64,000 nucleotides of DNA from Neptunomonas antarctica (GTDB lineage Bacteria; Pseudomonadota; Gammaproteobacteria; Pseudomonadales; Balneatricaceae), in contig NZ_LJSI01000028.1 in the NCBI RefSeq assembly GCF_001305295.1, positions 89,702 through 153,701 on the forward strand, written 5' to 3'. This document shows, piece by piece, positions 54,143 through 63,629 of this stretch. The notes under the pieces were generated by a model. That model searched no databases, had not been told where the DNA came from, and saw only the letters and a program-made list of their open reading frames with translations. The position numbers and the translations under genes are program-made. How positions within the stretch are numbered: the first letter of the stretch is position 1; the number at the start of each line of letters is the position of its first letter.

Positions 54143-56173
54143 TCACACCAATAAGTCTTGAACTTTCTGGCGAATATCTGCGTATCGCACATGTTCGCAT
54201 GAGCCAAAACCTTGCAGTTGCCGTACCTTATATTTCGTAAATAAAGGCACGCTTATGCCTGCCAGAAAGCGACAATAGAGGTCCTCAGAAATATCTGACA
54301 TTAATAGTCCTGCTTTTTCATTCAGGTGCTGAGCCAATGCGCGTATCGCCGTAGTTAGTAGCCCATCATCGGGCCAGCGATGTTGCTGCGAATATTCAAG
54401 CGTTGCTACCTGGCCTTTACAGACAGAGCAATGACCACACAGAGGCGGCGACTGAGTATCATCGAAATATAATGACAAGTGATGACTTAAACATTTGTCC
54501 AATTCAAAAAAACGTACTAATGCCGCAATACGTTTGATCTCTTTCTGCTCTTTATCTACGAAATACTGATGTAGCTTTTCAGCCAAATCAGGTTCAGATA
54601 ATGCATCAGTGTTGACGCTAAATACTTCCGTGATACGTTTAGTTTCTACTAAAACACAGTGCTTCTCCTGCAGATATTCCAGCGCCACCACCACTCTTGA
54701 GCGCTCACAGGCATAGCTTCGGAATAACGCCTCGAAATCCGGCTCGCCCCATACTTTTTTAAACGACGTATGAGCAAAGATAGCGGCCACAAAGGCTTGT
54801 CGTTCGCCTGTGAACATGGCCATAATTTCTTCTTTTGACTTTACAAATTTGTATTTAAAATCTGCAAAATACGCATACAAGGGCTGTAATACACCCAACA
54901 ATTCGAGCTGCACCAATAAAGTTTTCATTGGCAGCTGCCGGATATTACTGGCATTGGACAAGCTCAGTAGCTGTAACTCCCATTGGACGTTTTGCTGCGA
55001 GTTTTGAGACTGCGAGCTTTGAGGCGGGGAGCTTTGGCATTCAGCCTTAATATTGTTTAGCACATATTCGATACCCGCCAATTCAGGCGTATCTCCGTAA
55101 ACAAAATTTTCTACTGTATTCAGACCATCAAGATTCGCTAGTGTTATGCAGTTGGAGGGTGCGCCGTCACGCCCGGCACGACCGACTTCCTGGCTATAGT
55201 TTTCTATCGATTTGGGCAAATCATAGTGAATCACAAAACGGATATCCGCTTTATCAATTCCCATACCAAAGGCTATCGTTGCGACGATAACCTGTACCTT
55301 GCCTGCCATGAAATCAGATTGAATCTGCTGCCGCTTTTCACTGACAAAACCCGCATGATATGCCATAGCATTAATCTGATTGTGGCGCAAAAACTCCGCT
55401 ACTTGCTCGGCACTGTGCTGCAGCGTGACATAAACAATACCGGAACCTGGTCGCTGACTGCTTTGTAAACCAGAGCTTTCTATACCAGAGCTTTGCTGAT
55501 GAATAGTCTCTAACAATTGCGCATTTTTATCTGAAGTAGATACCGACACAACAGACAGATCCAGATTAGAGCGATAAAATCCGGTTTGTACTATATGTGA
55601 CTCGGTAATGCCAAACTTCTGCGCCATATCCTTTTTAACTGCGCGGGTCGCCGTCGCCGTTAGCAATAACACCAGAGGAATATTAAGAGCCTCGCGGTAA
55701 GCGGGTAGTTTCAAATAATCGGGTCGAAAGTTATGTCCCCATTCCGAGATGCAATGTGCTTCATCGACGACCAGCATAGACACGGGTATGGATTGAATAA
55801 AGTGGCGAAATCTTTCATTTTTGAAACGCTCGACCGACACCATGAGGATTTTTATTTTCCCCGAGCGAACATCCGACATCACCGCTTTGCTTTGCTCTGC
55901 GGTTAAGGTGGAATCGATACTCGCGGCGGAAATCCCTTTTTTAGCAAGGAACACCAATTGGTCTTTCATCAATGCCAGCAGCGGCGATACCACTAGGGTC
56001 AGATGCGGCAGATGCAACGCGGCAAGCTGATAGCAGAGAGACTTACCTGAACCTGTTGGAAAGATAGCCAGAGAGGACTCAGCCGACAGCAACTGACGAA
56101 TGGTTTGCTCCTGCCCAGGACGAAACTGATCAAAGCCGAAGGTATCTTTTAACGAGGAGTGAAGATTTGTCAT
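54143..56173 (-). CDS. recQ: ATP-dependent DNA helicase RecQ
   Basis: 3'-5' superfamily-2 helicase of 676 residues. Motif I is FPTGSGKSLCYQ, motif II is VVDEAHCISEWGH, motif III is LLLTATATR, and motif VI is YSQEVGRAGRDG. The RQC zinc site follows, with CLSHHLSLYF and PLCGHCSVC. No C-terminal HRDC domain is apparent; the last 100 residues are different. Two Gln/Ser-rich stretches (SSGIESSGLQSSQ near 230 and QSSQSQNSQQN near 390) are unusual low-complexity inserts. It is probably co-oriented with, but separate from, rlmF. Confidence 0.93.
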   Translation of the reverse strand: MTNLHSSLKDTFGFDQFRPGQEQTIRQLLSAESSLAIFPTGSGKSLCYQLAALHLPHLTLVVSPLLALMKDQLVFLAKKGISAASIDSTLTAEQSKAVMSDVRSGKIKILMVSVERFKNERFRHFIQSIPVSMLVVDEAHCISEWGHNFRPDYLKLPAYREALNIPLVLLLTATATRAVKKDMAQKFGITESHIVQTGFYRSNLDLSVVSVSTSDKNAQLLETIHQQSSGIESSGLQSSQRPGSGIVYVTLQHSAEQVAEFLRHNQINAMAYHAGFVSEKRQQIQSDFMAGKVQVIVATIAFGMGIDKADIRFVIHYDLPKSIENYSQEVGRAGRDGAPSNCITLANLDGLNTVENFVYGDTPELAGIEYVLNNIKAECQSSPPQSSQSQNSQQNVQWELQLLSLSNASNIRQLPMKTLLVQLELLGVLQPLYAYFADFKYKFVKSKEEIMAMFTGERQAFVAAIFAHTSFKKVWGEPDFEALFRSYACERSRVVVALEYLQEKHCVLVETKRITEVFSVNTDALSEPDLAEKLHQYFVDKEQKEIKRIAALVRFFELDKCLSHHLSLYFDDTQSPPLCGHCSVCKGQVATLEYSQQHRWPDDGLLTTAIRALAQHLNEKAGLLMSDISEDLYCRFLAGISVPLFTKYKVRQLQGFGSCEHVRYADIRQKVQDLLV

Positions 56174-56230
56174 AATGCTGTCCGCCTTAACTGAATACGC
56201 TTTACCCGAATGAGCGGAGGCAAGAAGGCG

Positions 56231-57202
56231 TTAGCGCCAACGCTCTTCAGCCCACTGTTGTTGCTCGTCAGGGTTCAGAAAACTCCAGACGATTAGCCTG
56301 CTTATTTTTTGTCCCTGGCTCATATTAACCACTTTACATTGCTTGGCTCCCAAGCGTGTCACGAGGCTTTTTAAGGGCAGCACATTCTCTTTTTTTGATA
56401 CCAGGCTGGTAAACCAACACACCTGCTTAGAAAACCCGACACTCTCTTGCGCCATCCGCTCCAGGAAAGACAACTCCCCACCCGGACACCACAGCTCGGA
56501 TTGCTGCCCCCCAAAATTAAGTTTAGCGGCGCCTTGTTTTTCAGGGATTAGTTTTACAGACTTTAGCTTCTCCTTACCTTTATTCAAATTTGTCCATTTG
56601 CGATGACTGCCGGCTTGCGCCTCTGTAATCGATGCATGAAAAGGCGGATTACATATCGTCAGATCAAAGCGATCATTTTCTTTGATCACCCCTTTAAAAA
56701 TCAGCTCACTGTTTTTCTGATGAACTAATTTAATATGTTTGGATAAACACGTATTGGACTTCACAATTAACTGTGCAGTTTTAATAGCAACGGCATCAAT
56801 ATCGGTACCCACGAACTGCCAGCCATAACTTTGACTACCAATAATAGGATAAATACAATTAGCACCCGCACCAACATCAAGTACATTGACCCGCTTACCC
56901 GTGGGCCATTGACCTTGATTACATTCCGCCAGAAGATCAGCACTATAGTGAATATAATCCGCCCTTCCCGGGATAGGTGGACAGAGATAACCCGCCGGAA
57001 TCTGCCAGTGAGCAACATGGTAATAATGCGCTAAGAGGGCTTTATTTAAACAAAGTACGGCGTTCTCATCACTAAAATCGACCGTATTATCGCCTTTAGG
57101 ATTGGGCCGCAGATATAATTTAAGCTCAGGACATGTGTTGCTGAGTGCCTCTAAATCATATCGCCCTTGATGAGGGTTTCTTGGGTGTAATACAGTACTC
57201 AT
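56231..57202 (-). CDS. rlmF: 23S rRNA (adenine-1618-N6)-methyltransferase
   Basis: SAM-dependent methyltransferase of 323 residues. The SAM motif VLDVGAGANCIYPIIGSQ lies near residue 107. The catalytic NPPF motif is in TICNPPFHASI, and GGELSFLERMAQES and CWFTSLVSKKENVLPLK follow. These match the RlmF (YbiN) family. Its start overlaps the stop of the DUF1653 gene by one base, and that gene overlaps a membrane protein gene by four, so the three form one operon. Confidence 0.93.
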   Translation of the reverse strand: MSTVLHPRNPHQGRYDLEALSNTCPELKLYLRPNPKGDNTVDFSDENAVLCLNKALLAHYYHVAHWQIPAGYLCPPIPGRADYIHYSADLLAECNQGQWPTGKRVNVLDVGAGANCIYPIIGSQSYGWQFVGTDIDAVAIKTAQLIVKSNTCLSKHIKLVHQKNSELIFKGVIKENDRFDLTICNPPFHASITEAQAGSHRKWTNLNKGKEKLKSVKLIPEKQGAAKLNFGGQQSELWCPGGELSFLERMAQESVGFSKQVCWFTSLVSKKENVLPLKSLVTRLGAKQCKVVNMSQGQKISRLIVWSFLNPDEQQQWAEERWR

Positions 57203-57435
57203 TACAGCCTCAAAAACCGATCAATAAGTTGGCCATCGGCTCGTTCCACTTTTTCAAAAAACATAGTATAAGGGCGCACCCAGAGACCAGCCTCACCATA
57301 CATCGGCCGGTACAACACCATCCACTCTTGCGTTTCAGAATGCATTACCACATCCACCAGTGTGTATTCATTACCTTTATAATGGCGATAAAGACCCGTC
57401 TCAAATTCTGGTTTTGGCGCTAACGGCTTATTCAT
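57202..57435 (-). CDS. DUF1653 protein
   Basis: Protein of 77 residues with the family pattern GLYRHYKGNEYTLVDVVMH, then TQEWMVLYRPMYGEAGLWVR and MFFEKVERADG. It is a small beta-rich fold of unknown function, common next to RNA or DNA modification genes. It overlaps both neighbours in the operon with rlmF. Confidence 0.88.
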   Translation of the reverse strand: MNKPLAPKPEFETGLYRHYKGNEYTLVDVVMHSETQEWMVLYRPMYGEAGLWVRPYTMFFEKVERADGQLIDRFLRL

Positions 57436-57938
57436 ATTTTACCCTGAATTAATAGATTCAATGCTTTTTTGATAACATCTAACTGCTCATCACCGCTTCT
57501 TTCATGCCAATAGGCAGTGACATTCACCGGCGTCGATTCCAGCGCAACCACATCCGAGGGAAGCAGATTAATGACCTCACTCAATAGACTCAGTTTCGAT
57601 TCTGATAATGTCCGCTCACCTAACTTCCAACTCCAGTCAGCAGGCAACCCTTGATTAGCAATCGCTTTTGTACGAAAGATCTGCCAAGGCACCATGGCAT
57701 TAACTTCTCTTTTATCAAGATTAGATCTGGGCAAACGATAAGCGGGCGTATTTTTAACTTCACCTTCCATCTCGCCCTCTGCCCGTGGTGCCGTTAGCCT
57801 GACGAGCTGAACCAAAAAGCCTTCTTTTTTAGCTTTTAAGCGTAAGTGGGCCTGAATTTTTTCTCTTTTAGTCGGCATCATCCACATGAATGATCCCATT
57901 AACGACATAACCACAATAACGATGATAAAAATTTTCAT
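57432..57938 (-). CDS. Hypothetical membrane-anchored protein
   Basis: Protein of 168 residues from ATG 57938. One N-terminal membrane segment (MKIFIIVIVVMSLMGSFMWM) is followed by a basic region and a soluble domain with LPADWSWKLGERTLSESKLS and VNVTAYWHERSGDEQLDVIK. I do not recognise the family. It is the first gene of the operon with DUF1653 and rlmF and is divergent from uspA. Confidence 0.7.
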   Translation of the reverse strand: MKIFIIVIVVMSLMGSFMWMMPTKREKIQAHLRLKAKKEGFLVQLVRLTAPRAEGEMEGEVKNTPAYRLPRSNLDKREVNAMVPWQIFRTKAIANQGLPADWSWKLGERTLSESKLSLLSEVINLLPSDVVALESTPVNVTAYWHERSGDEQLDVIKKALNLLIQGKI

Positions 57939-58044
57939 CTTTATATTCCCTTTAAGCAACTCATAATCTATTGATGTTCATCACGATTTTATGAGAATGT
58001 TATATGCTAAGCTAAACTTAATTCAATAATGATGGAGCATTCTA

Positions 58045-58494
58045 ATGGGCGTTTATTCAAAAATCCTCTTGGCTGTAGACTTATCAGATGAATCTGATCA
58101 GCTCATTGAGAAAACCCGCACTATTGCAGAAAACAATGGGGCGTCATTAACCGTATTACATGTTATTGAACCCCTCAGCTTTGCCTACGGCGGTGATGTT
58201 CCAATGGACCTTACTACCGTCCAGGATCAGCTTGATGAGCATGCGCGTAATAAACTGGCAGCTTTTGTGATAAAGCTTAATTATCCAGTTGAATCTCAGC
58301 AGGTCATTACCGGCCATACCGAATCTGAGATTCATCGTATAGCCGAAGAAAAAGAATGCGATCTGATTGTTGTTGGTAGTCACGGCCGCCATGGTTTGGC
58401 CTTACTGTTAGGCTCAACCGCTAACAGCGTTTTACATGGCGCACCCTGCGATGTATTAGCGGTTAGAGTTTACGAGCCTAAAAAAGACTCGTAA
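58045..58494 (+). CDS. uspA: Universal stress protein, UspA family
   Basis: Cytoplasmic protein of 149 residues with YSKILLAVDLSDESDQLIEK at the start, LTVLHVIEPLSFAYGG and a C-terminal DLIVVGSHGRHGLALLLGST. The UspA group lacks the ATP loop G-2x-G-9x-G(S/T); here GSHGRHGLALLLGSTAN resembles that loop, so nucleotide binding is possible. The gene is alone and convergent to uup. Confidence 0.88.
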   Translation: MGVYSKILLAVDLSDESDQLIEKTRTIAENNGASLTVLHVIEPLSFAYGGDVPMDLTTVQDQLDEHARNKLAAFVIKLNYPVESQQVITGHTESEIHRIAEEKECDLIVVGSHGRHGLALLLGSTANSVLHGAPCDVLAVRVYEPKKDS

Positions 58495-58516
58495 ACACAA
58501 GCCTTATAAAACAAAA

Positions 58517-60409
58517 CTACATAGATTCAAGCTCGACCCAACGCTCCATAAAGCCTTCAATCTTGTGCTCCTGACCTTTCAGGAGTGCAAGTTTTTCAGC
58601 CACGGTTGCATGATTCAACTCATAAAAGCCCGGTGCGGCAGTTTCTGCGTGCAATGCTTTAAGCTGCGTTTCTGCTTCTTCTAACTGAGCCGGTAACTGT
58701 TCGAGTTCACGCTGCAGTTTATAGCTCAACTTAGGTGTTTTTTTTTGCTGTACGGCCGTTGCTTCTACTTTTTCAACGGGGCCCGTTTGGCTTAAACCAG
58801 CTTTAGCGGGAGACTTTTCTTTAGACGTCGCCGGACGCTGTCTCAACCAATCCTGATAGCCACCGACATAACAGGCCACGCCACCATTTTCAAAGACAAT
58901 AGAACTGGTCACTACGTTATCCAGGAAGGACCTGTCATGGCTCACCAGCAATACTGTGCCTTTAAAGTCCATCAGGATCTCTTCAAGCAGCTCTAATGTT
59001 TCAACATCCAGATCGTTGGTCGGCTCATCGAGCACCAGCAAGTTGGCTGGCTGGCTAAATAGACGCGCCAGCAAAACACGATTGCACTCACCACCGGATA
59101 AAGCTTTCAGCGGCGTTCTTGCCCGCTCAGGAGCAAACAGGAAGTCTTGAAGATAACTGATAATATGACGGCGCTGGCCGTTGATCTCTATAACCTCACG
59201 TCCTTCTGAAATGTTATCGATCACTGATTTCTCAGGATCAAGCTGGCCTCGAAGCTGATCAAAGTAAGCTACTTCAAGCTTAGTACCATGCGAAACAGTA
59301 CCACTATCAGGCGCAAGCTGGCCCAGAATCAATTTAAGCAAGGTACTTTTGCCCGCACCGTTAGGACCAATAAGTCCAATACGATCACCACGCTGAATAG
59401 AGACCGAAAAATCAGTGATCACAGGTGACCCGTTAAAACCCACCGAGACATTTTCAAGCTCAGCTACCAATTTACCTGAGCGTTGTGCCGCTTCAAGGTT
59501 AAAGCTTGCCTTGCCTTGACGGTTAAGACGATCTGAACGCTCACTGCGCAGCGATTCTAAAGCACGAACACGCCCTTCGTTACGGGTACGACGCGCTTTA
59601 ACACCCTGACGAATCCATACTTCTTCCTGCGCCAGCTTTTTATCAAACAAGGCGTTATTACGTTCTTCCTGCTCCATCAACACCTGTTTCTGTACGGTGT
59701 AAGCCGTATAATTACCGACGAACGAGGTCAACACACCACGGTCGAGTTCAATAATACGTGTGGCAAGATGGTCGACCAATGAACGGTCATGCGAAATAAA
59801 CAGCACCCCGCCACGGAAATCCAACAGCTGTTTTTCCAGCCATTCGATGGTATCAATATCCAGGTGGTTAGTCGGCTCATCCAGTAATAACAGATCAGGC
59901 TCTTGGACCAGCGCCGTACCCAGAGCGGCCCGGCGACGCCAGCCACCTGAAAGCGATGACATCAGCGCTTCACCATCTAGCTTCAACCGTGTCAGCACAC
60001 GCTCTACACGCTGCTCTAAATTCCAACCATCGGAGGCTTCCAATTCATGTAACAAGCGATCCATTATAGTGAGAGACTTAGCATCGGTCGCCATTGATAT
60101 CTCATCATACTGAGCACGCATATCAACGACTTCTTGTATGCCTGAGGCCACAACATCCCATACTCTGCGTTCGTCCGCTACGGGTAATGTTTGCGACAAC
60201 TCAGCGATGCGGCAAGCAGGATCAATCCATAGCTCGCCGTTGTCCAGATGAACCTGTCCGGTAATCACTTTTAAGAGGGTCGACTTACCGGCACCATTCA
60301 GTCCGACTAAACCAATACGCTCCCCCGGTTCAATATTAAGGCCTACATCAGCGAGTAAAGGACGGGAGCCAAACGCAACGGAGGCTTTATCAAGACGGAT
60401 CAGGGGCAT
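58517..60409 (-). CDS. uup: ABC-F ATPase Uup
   Basis: Soluble twin-ATPase protein of 630 residues that acts on ribosomes and influences transposon excision and recombination in E. coli. The first ATPase has GLNGAGKSTLLKVI, LSGGWRRRAALGTAL and LLLDEPTNHLD. The second has GPNGAGKSTLLKLI, LSGGECNRVLLARLF and LVLDEPTNDLD. The interdomain linker is rich in Arg (KARRTRNEGRVRALES). A C-terminal coiled-coil region (QRELEQLPAQLEEAETQLKA) identifies Uup rather than EttA or YheS. It stands alone. Confidence 0.93.
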   Translation of the reverse strand: MPLIRLDKASVAFGSRPLLADVGLNIEPGERIGLVGLNGAGKSTLLKVITGQVHLDNGELWIDPACRIAELSQTLPVADERRVWDVVASGIQEVVDMRAQYDEISMATDAKSLTIMDRLLHELEASDGWNLEQRVERVLTRLKLDGEALMSSLSGGWRRRAALGTALVQEPDLLLLDEPTNHLDIDTIEWLEKQLLDFRGGVLFISHDRSLVDHLATRIIELDRGVLTSFVGNYTAYTVQKQVLMEQEERNNALFDKKLAQEEVWIRQGVKARRTRNEGRVRALESLRSERSDRLNRQGKASFNLEAAQRSGKLVAELENVSVGFNGSPVITDFSVSIQRGDRIGLIGPNGAGKSTLLKLILGQLAPDSGTVSHGTKLEVAYFDQLRGQLDPEKSVIDNISEGREVIEINGQRRHIISYLQDFLFAPERARTPLKALSGGECNRVLLARLFSQPANLLVLDEPTNDLDVETLELLEEILMDFKGTVLLVSHDRSFLDNVVTSSIVFENGGVACYVGGYQDWLRQRPATSKEKSPAKAGLSQTGPVEKVEATAVQQKKTPKLSYKLQRELEQLPAQLEEAETQLKALHAETAAPGFYELNHATVAEKLALLKGQEHKIEGFMERWVELESM

Positions 60410-60721
60410 ATTGTTCTCTATAAGGAAAAATGAGCCGGTATTTTAGCGAATTAAACCTTAGTTTTATACCTGATTTTTACGAACGGCCAGATGAAATTAA
60501 TGGCTCGATATGTTGGTTAACCAGGCAAGAGATCAAAAATGATTCAGAACAACGGTTTAGCCGCCGGATCATAGCGTCAAATCAATAACATACTAAAAGG
60601 CCGCCCAAAAAATTGACGGGTACAATCACAGCATTGTCCACCGTCTCTGGTGTTCAATGCTGTGATTTCAACAGAACTTAATTTGAGCAGAATTTATTAA
60701 GAATAATTTATTGAACAGAAC
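60410..60721. other. Region between uup and the GbdR-like gene
   Basis: About 310 bases holding the uup promoter on the left and a long hairpin at 60624-60667 on the right. I see no further gene. Confidence 0.5.
60624..60667 (-). repeat. Long inverted repeat downstream of the GbdR-like gene
   Basis: AATCACAGCATTG (60624-60636) and CAATGCTGTGATT (60655-60667) are perfectly complementary over 13 bases. The 18-base loop has an extra CACC/GGTG pairing. No T-run follows, so it may be an mRNA 3'-end structure rather than a classical terminator. Confidence 0.6.
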
Positions 60722-61846
60722 TTATTGAATAATGACAGAGCCATAACTCGGTTCGGTTTGCGCTTGAAACAACGCAGTGGCCGACCTTACGACCGGCACG
60801 ATAAACTCTTCGCTGATAAGAGGCTCGCTAACCATATTAATCCGCGCTGCATCAGAACATATACCTTTCCGCTCATCGCGTGGTGAAGTGCCTATATGCT
60901 TCCGATAACAACGGCTGAAATGAGGGGTAGATACAAACCCGCACGCCGCAGAAATTTCAACAATCGATAAGCTTGATTGCTTTAACAGTTGTCTGGCACG
61001 ATCTAAACGCAACTTTAAATAATAACGCGAAGGTGAACAATCAAGATGCTTCAAAAACATTCTTTCCAGCTGGCGTCGAGACACCGCGACGAAACTTGCC
61101 AGCTCATCTAACTCAATCGGCTCTTCCAGGTTGGCTTCCATTAATTCAATAATATCGACCAGTTTCGGCATCGGCTGACCGTTGGTATGCAACTGGCGCA
61201 ATGAAACGCGTTGCTGATCAAATTCACCCCGCACCCGATCACAAATAAACATATCAGACACCGCGCTGGATAACTTACCGCCATACCGTAGCGCTATAAA
61301 ATTCAGAAACATATCCATCGGGGTTGTCCCGCCAGACGATGTCATACGGTTTTTATCGATACTATATAAACGATTATTACAGCGCACTTTAGGATAGCGC
61401 TCCTGCAACGAGGCCAAACACTCCCAGTGACTACTCGTCTCATAGTTATCAAGCAAACCTGCATGAGCCAGGACATAAGCACCCGTGCAGATACTACCCA
61501 GCGTATAATTTTTGCGTCCCAGTGCACGCAACCAACTAACCTGACGCGGAGTGAAACTGCGGGTAATATCAACCCCACCTGCTACAATGACTATGTCTAA
61601 AACAGGGGCGTTCAAAATGGAAAAATCAGGTGTAAACGAGAGTCCGTCACTTGCCTGAACGATATTTCCATCTTCTGAAATTAACTGCCAGCTAAATAGT
61701 TCTTCGCCCGATAACTGATTCGCCATCCTCAGCGTCTCAATGGCGGAGACCAAAGCAATCATCGTAAAATTATCGAGTAACAAAAAACCAACCCGCGTTA
61801 GTGTTTTGTTTTTAATCGCAGGATTGGGTGTCATACCTGAAGCCAT
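60722..61846 (-). CDS. GbdR/CdhR-like AraC regulator with class I amidotransferase-like domain
   Basis: Regulator of 374 residues. The N-terminal GATase1-like domain starts VGFLLLDNFTMIALVSAIET and has GSICTGAYVLAHAGLLDNYE. The C-terminal AraC domain has ELASFVAVSRRQLERMFLKH and IVEISAACGFVSTPHFSRCY. It closely resembles GbdR of Pseudomonas, which responds to glycine betaine or dimethylglycine. The divergent formaldehyde dehydrogenase consumes formaldehyde released during demethylation of sarcosine, which fits. The specific ligand is inference. GAGGG precedes the ATG at 61846. Confidence 0.88.
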   Translation of the reverse strand: MASGMTPNPAIKNKTLTRVGFLLLDNFTMIALVSAIETLRMANQLSGEELFSWQLISEDGNIVQASDGLSFTPDFSILNAPVLDIVIVAGGVDITRSFTPRQVSWLRALGRKNYTLGSICTGAYVLAHAGLLDNYETSSHWECLASLQERYPKVRCNNRLYSIDKNRMTSSGGTTPMDMFLNFIALRYGGKLSSAVSDMFICDRVRGEFDQQRVSLRQLHTNGQPMPKLVDIIELMEANLEEPIELDELASFVAVSRRQLERMFLKHLDCSPSRYYLKLRLDRARQLLKQSSLSIVEISAACGFVSTPHFSRCYRKHIGTSPRDERKGICSDAARINMVSEPLISEEFIVPVVRSATALFQAQTEPSYGSVIIQ

Positions 61847-62318
61847 TTTAGCGCCCTCATCGAGCTCTTATGATGCACAAAAAGAGGTCGTGTCTTATTT
61901 ATAATTATTATCGAAGAACGTACAGTTCAATGCTTCAAAAATACCAGAAACAGGTACATTTTGAAACATTTACTGAGGGGAAAAAAGCGAACATTTCATA
62001 TCCGTTTCACGCCCTTACTTCTAAACAAATCCCGTATGGGAATTATGATAATAATATCCCTGAAATAAAATTCAACACGTCAAAAAACGACATCTATTAA
62101 CCATAGCCCACCTAAAAACGACACTCCTTTTTTTATTTTTGTTTTATGTCAAATGTACCTTCAATTTTGTGTGTTTTTTTCATAAAAAGCAGCACCAATA
62201 AAGCTAATGTCTTAAATAGATATATATATGGTTGTTACAGTCATGTGCCAAGGCTCCGGCCGATTTAGAGTGGATTAGCAAGGCAGTACTCAGCCATAAA
62301 AATAACAGGAGCGTATAC
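61847..62318. promoter_or_regulatory. Divergent promoter region between the GbdR-like gene and fdhA
   Basis: A 472-base AT-rich region. A 76-codon frame at 61870-62100 shows no ribosome site and has an atypical composition, so I do not call it a gene. The region should contain both promoters and binding sites for the regulator. Confidence 0.5.
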
Positions 62319-63518
62319 ATGACCAGCCATTTTGATAACCGCGGGGTTGTTTACAAAGGACCCGGCGAAGTTGCCGTAGAATCGATCGCATTTCCAGAGC
62401 TTGCCATCGGTAAAAGAAAATGTAATCACGGCGTTATTTTACGTGTATTAACAACAAACATCTGTGGTTCTGACCAGCATATGGTTCGCGGAAGAACTAC
62501 CGCCGAAGCTGGTTTAGTACTAGGCCATGAAATTACCGGACAAATTATTGAATGCGGCTCAGATGTCGAGTTTCTGCATCCGGGTGATGTTGTATCCGTT
62601 CCCTTCAATATCGCCTGCGGCCGTTGTCGTAACTGTAAAGAAGGCAACACAGGCATCTGCCTTAACGTAAACCCTTCTCGCCCGGGCGCAGCCTATGGTT
62701 ATGTCGATATGGGCGGCTGGGTCGGCGGTCAGGCAGAATATGTCATGGTGCCTTATGCCGATTTCAATCTGCTCAAGTTTCCTGATCCTGAACAAGCCAT
62801 GGAAAAAATTAAAGACTTAACACTGCTGTCTGATATTTTCCCAACAGGCTTTCATGGCTGCGTTACCGCAGGGGTAGGCCCGGGATCAACCGTATACATT
62901 GCCGGCGCGGGTCCTGTAGGTCTGGCCGCTGCTGCTGCTGCACATTTGCTGGGTGCTGCCTGCGTTATCGTTGGTGATATGGTGACAGATCGCCTTAATC
63001 AAGCGAAAAGTTTTGGCTGTGAAACCATCGACCTGCGTGAAGAAGGCGATATGGCTGATAAGCTAGAAGTCATTCTTGGAGAACGCGAAGTTGACGCATT
63101 TGTTGATTGCGTCGGTTTTGAAGCACATGCATGTGGCTGCAACCACGGCCAGGAAGCTCCGGCCACCGTTCTCAACTCAGCCATGCAGATTACCCGGGCT
63201 GGCGGACAAATCGGCATCCCGGGGCTTTATGTAACGGAAGATCCGGGCGCCACTGACGATGCAGCCAAAGTGGGCGCACTCAGTATGCGCTTTGGGCTTG
63301 GCTGGGCTAAGTCCCACTCTTTCCATACGGGCCAATGCCCGGTTATGAAATATCATCGCCCGCTAATGCAAGCCATTCTTTTCGACAAAGTAAAAATTGC
63401 TGATGCCGTTAACGTCCAAATGATTACCATGGATCAGGCACCAGAAGGCTATGCCGATTTTGATGGAGGGGCAGCTAAGAAGTTTGTTATTGACCCACAC
63501 GGTAGCGTTAAAGCCTAA
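62319..63518 (+). CDS. fdhA: Glutathione-independent formaldehyde dehydrogenase
   Basis: Zinc alcohol-dehydrogenase-family enzyme of 399 residues, the length of the Pseudomonas putida enzyme, that oxidises formaldehyde with bound NAD. The catalytic zinc site is in TTNICGSDQHMVRGR and GLVLGHEITGQI. The structural zinc site is CGRCRNCKEGNTGIC. The NAD motif is IAGAGPVGLAAAAAAHLLGA. The ATG at 62319 follows CAGGAG by 8 bases. It is divergent from a GbdR-like regulator and is followed by a strong terminator. Confidence 0.95.
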   Translation: MTSHFDNRGVVYKGPGEVAVESIAFPELAIGKRKCNHGVILRVLTTNICGSDQHMVRGRTTAEAGLVLGHEITGQIIECGSDVEFLHPGDVVSVPFNIACGRCRNCKEGNTGICLNVNPSRPGAAYGYVDMGGWVGGQAEYVMVPYADFNLLKFPDPEQAMEKIKDLTLLSDIFPTGFHGCVTAGVGPGSTVYIAGAGPVGLAAAAAAHLLGAACVIVGDMVTDRLNQAKSFGCETIDLREEGDMADKLEVILGEREVDAFVDCVGFEAHACGCNHGQEAPATVLNSAMQITRAGGQIGIPGLYVTEDPGATDDAAKVGALSMRFGLGWAKSHSFHTGQCPVMKYHRPLMQAILFDKVKIADAVNVQMITMDQAPEGYADFDGGAAKKFVIDPHGSVKA

Positions 63519-63568
63519 CGCTTTATCAGATAACACTGGCTTGCTGTAGAATATAAATCTGCAGTACT

Positions 63569-63599
63569 AAAAACGCACTCTTCAAAGAGTGCGTTTTTT
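63569..63599. terminator. Bidirectional terminator after fdhA
   Basis: ACGCACTCT (63573-63581) and AGAGTGCGT (63586-63594) pair around TCAA and are flanked by AAAA on the left and TTTTT on the right. It would end both fdhA and the convergent exonuclease gene. Confidence 0.88.
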
Positions 63600-63629
63600 A
63601 GTCTGAACGAAAAGCCTTATATGAAAGTT

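Noticed and set aside
61870..62100. 76-codon open frame upstream of fdhA
   Set aside because: It has no ribosome site, an unusual composition for the window and no recognisable motif; it fits the divergent promoter region.
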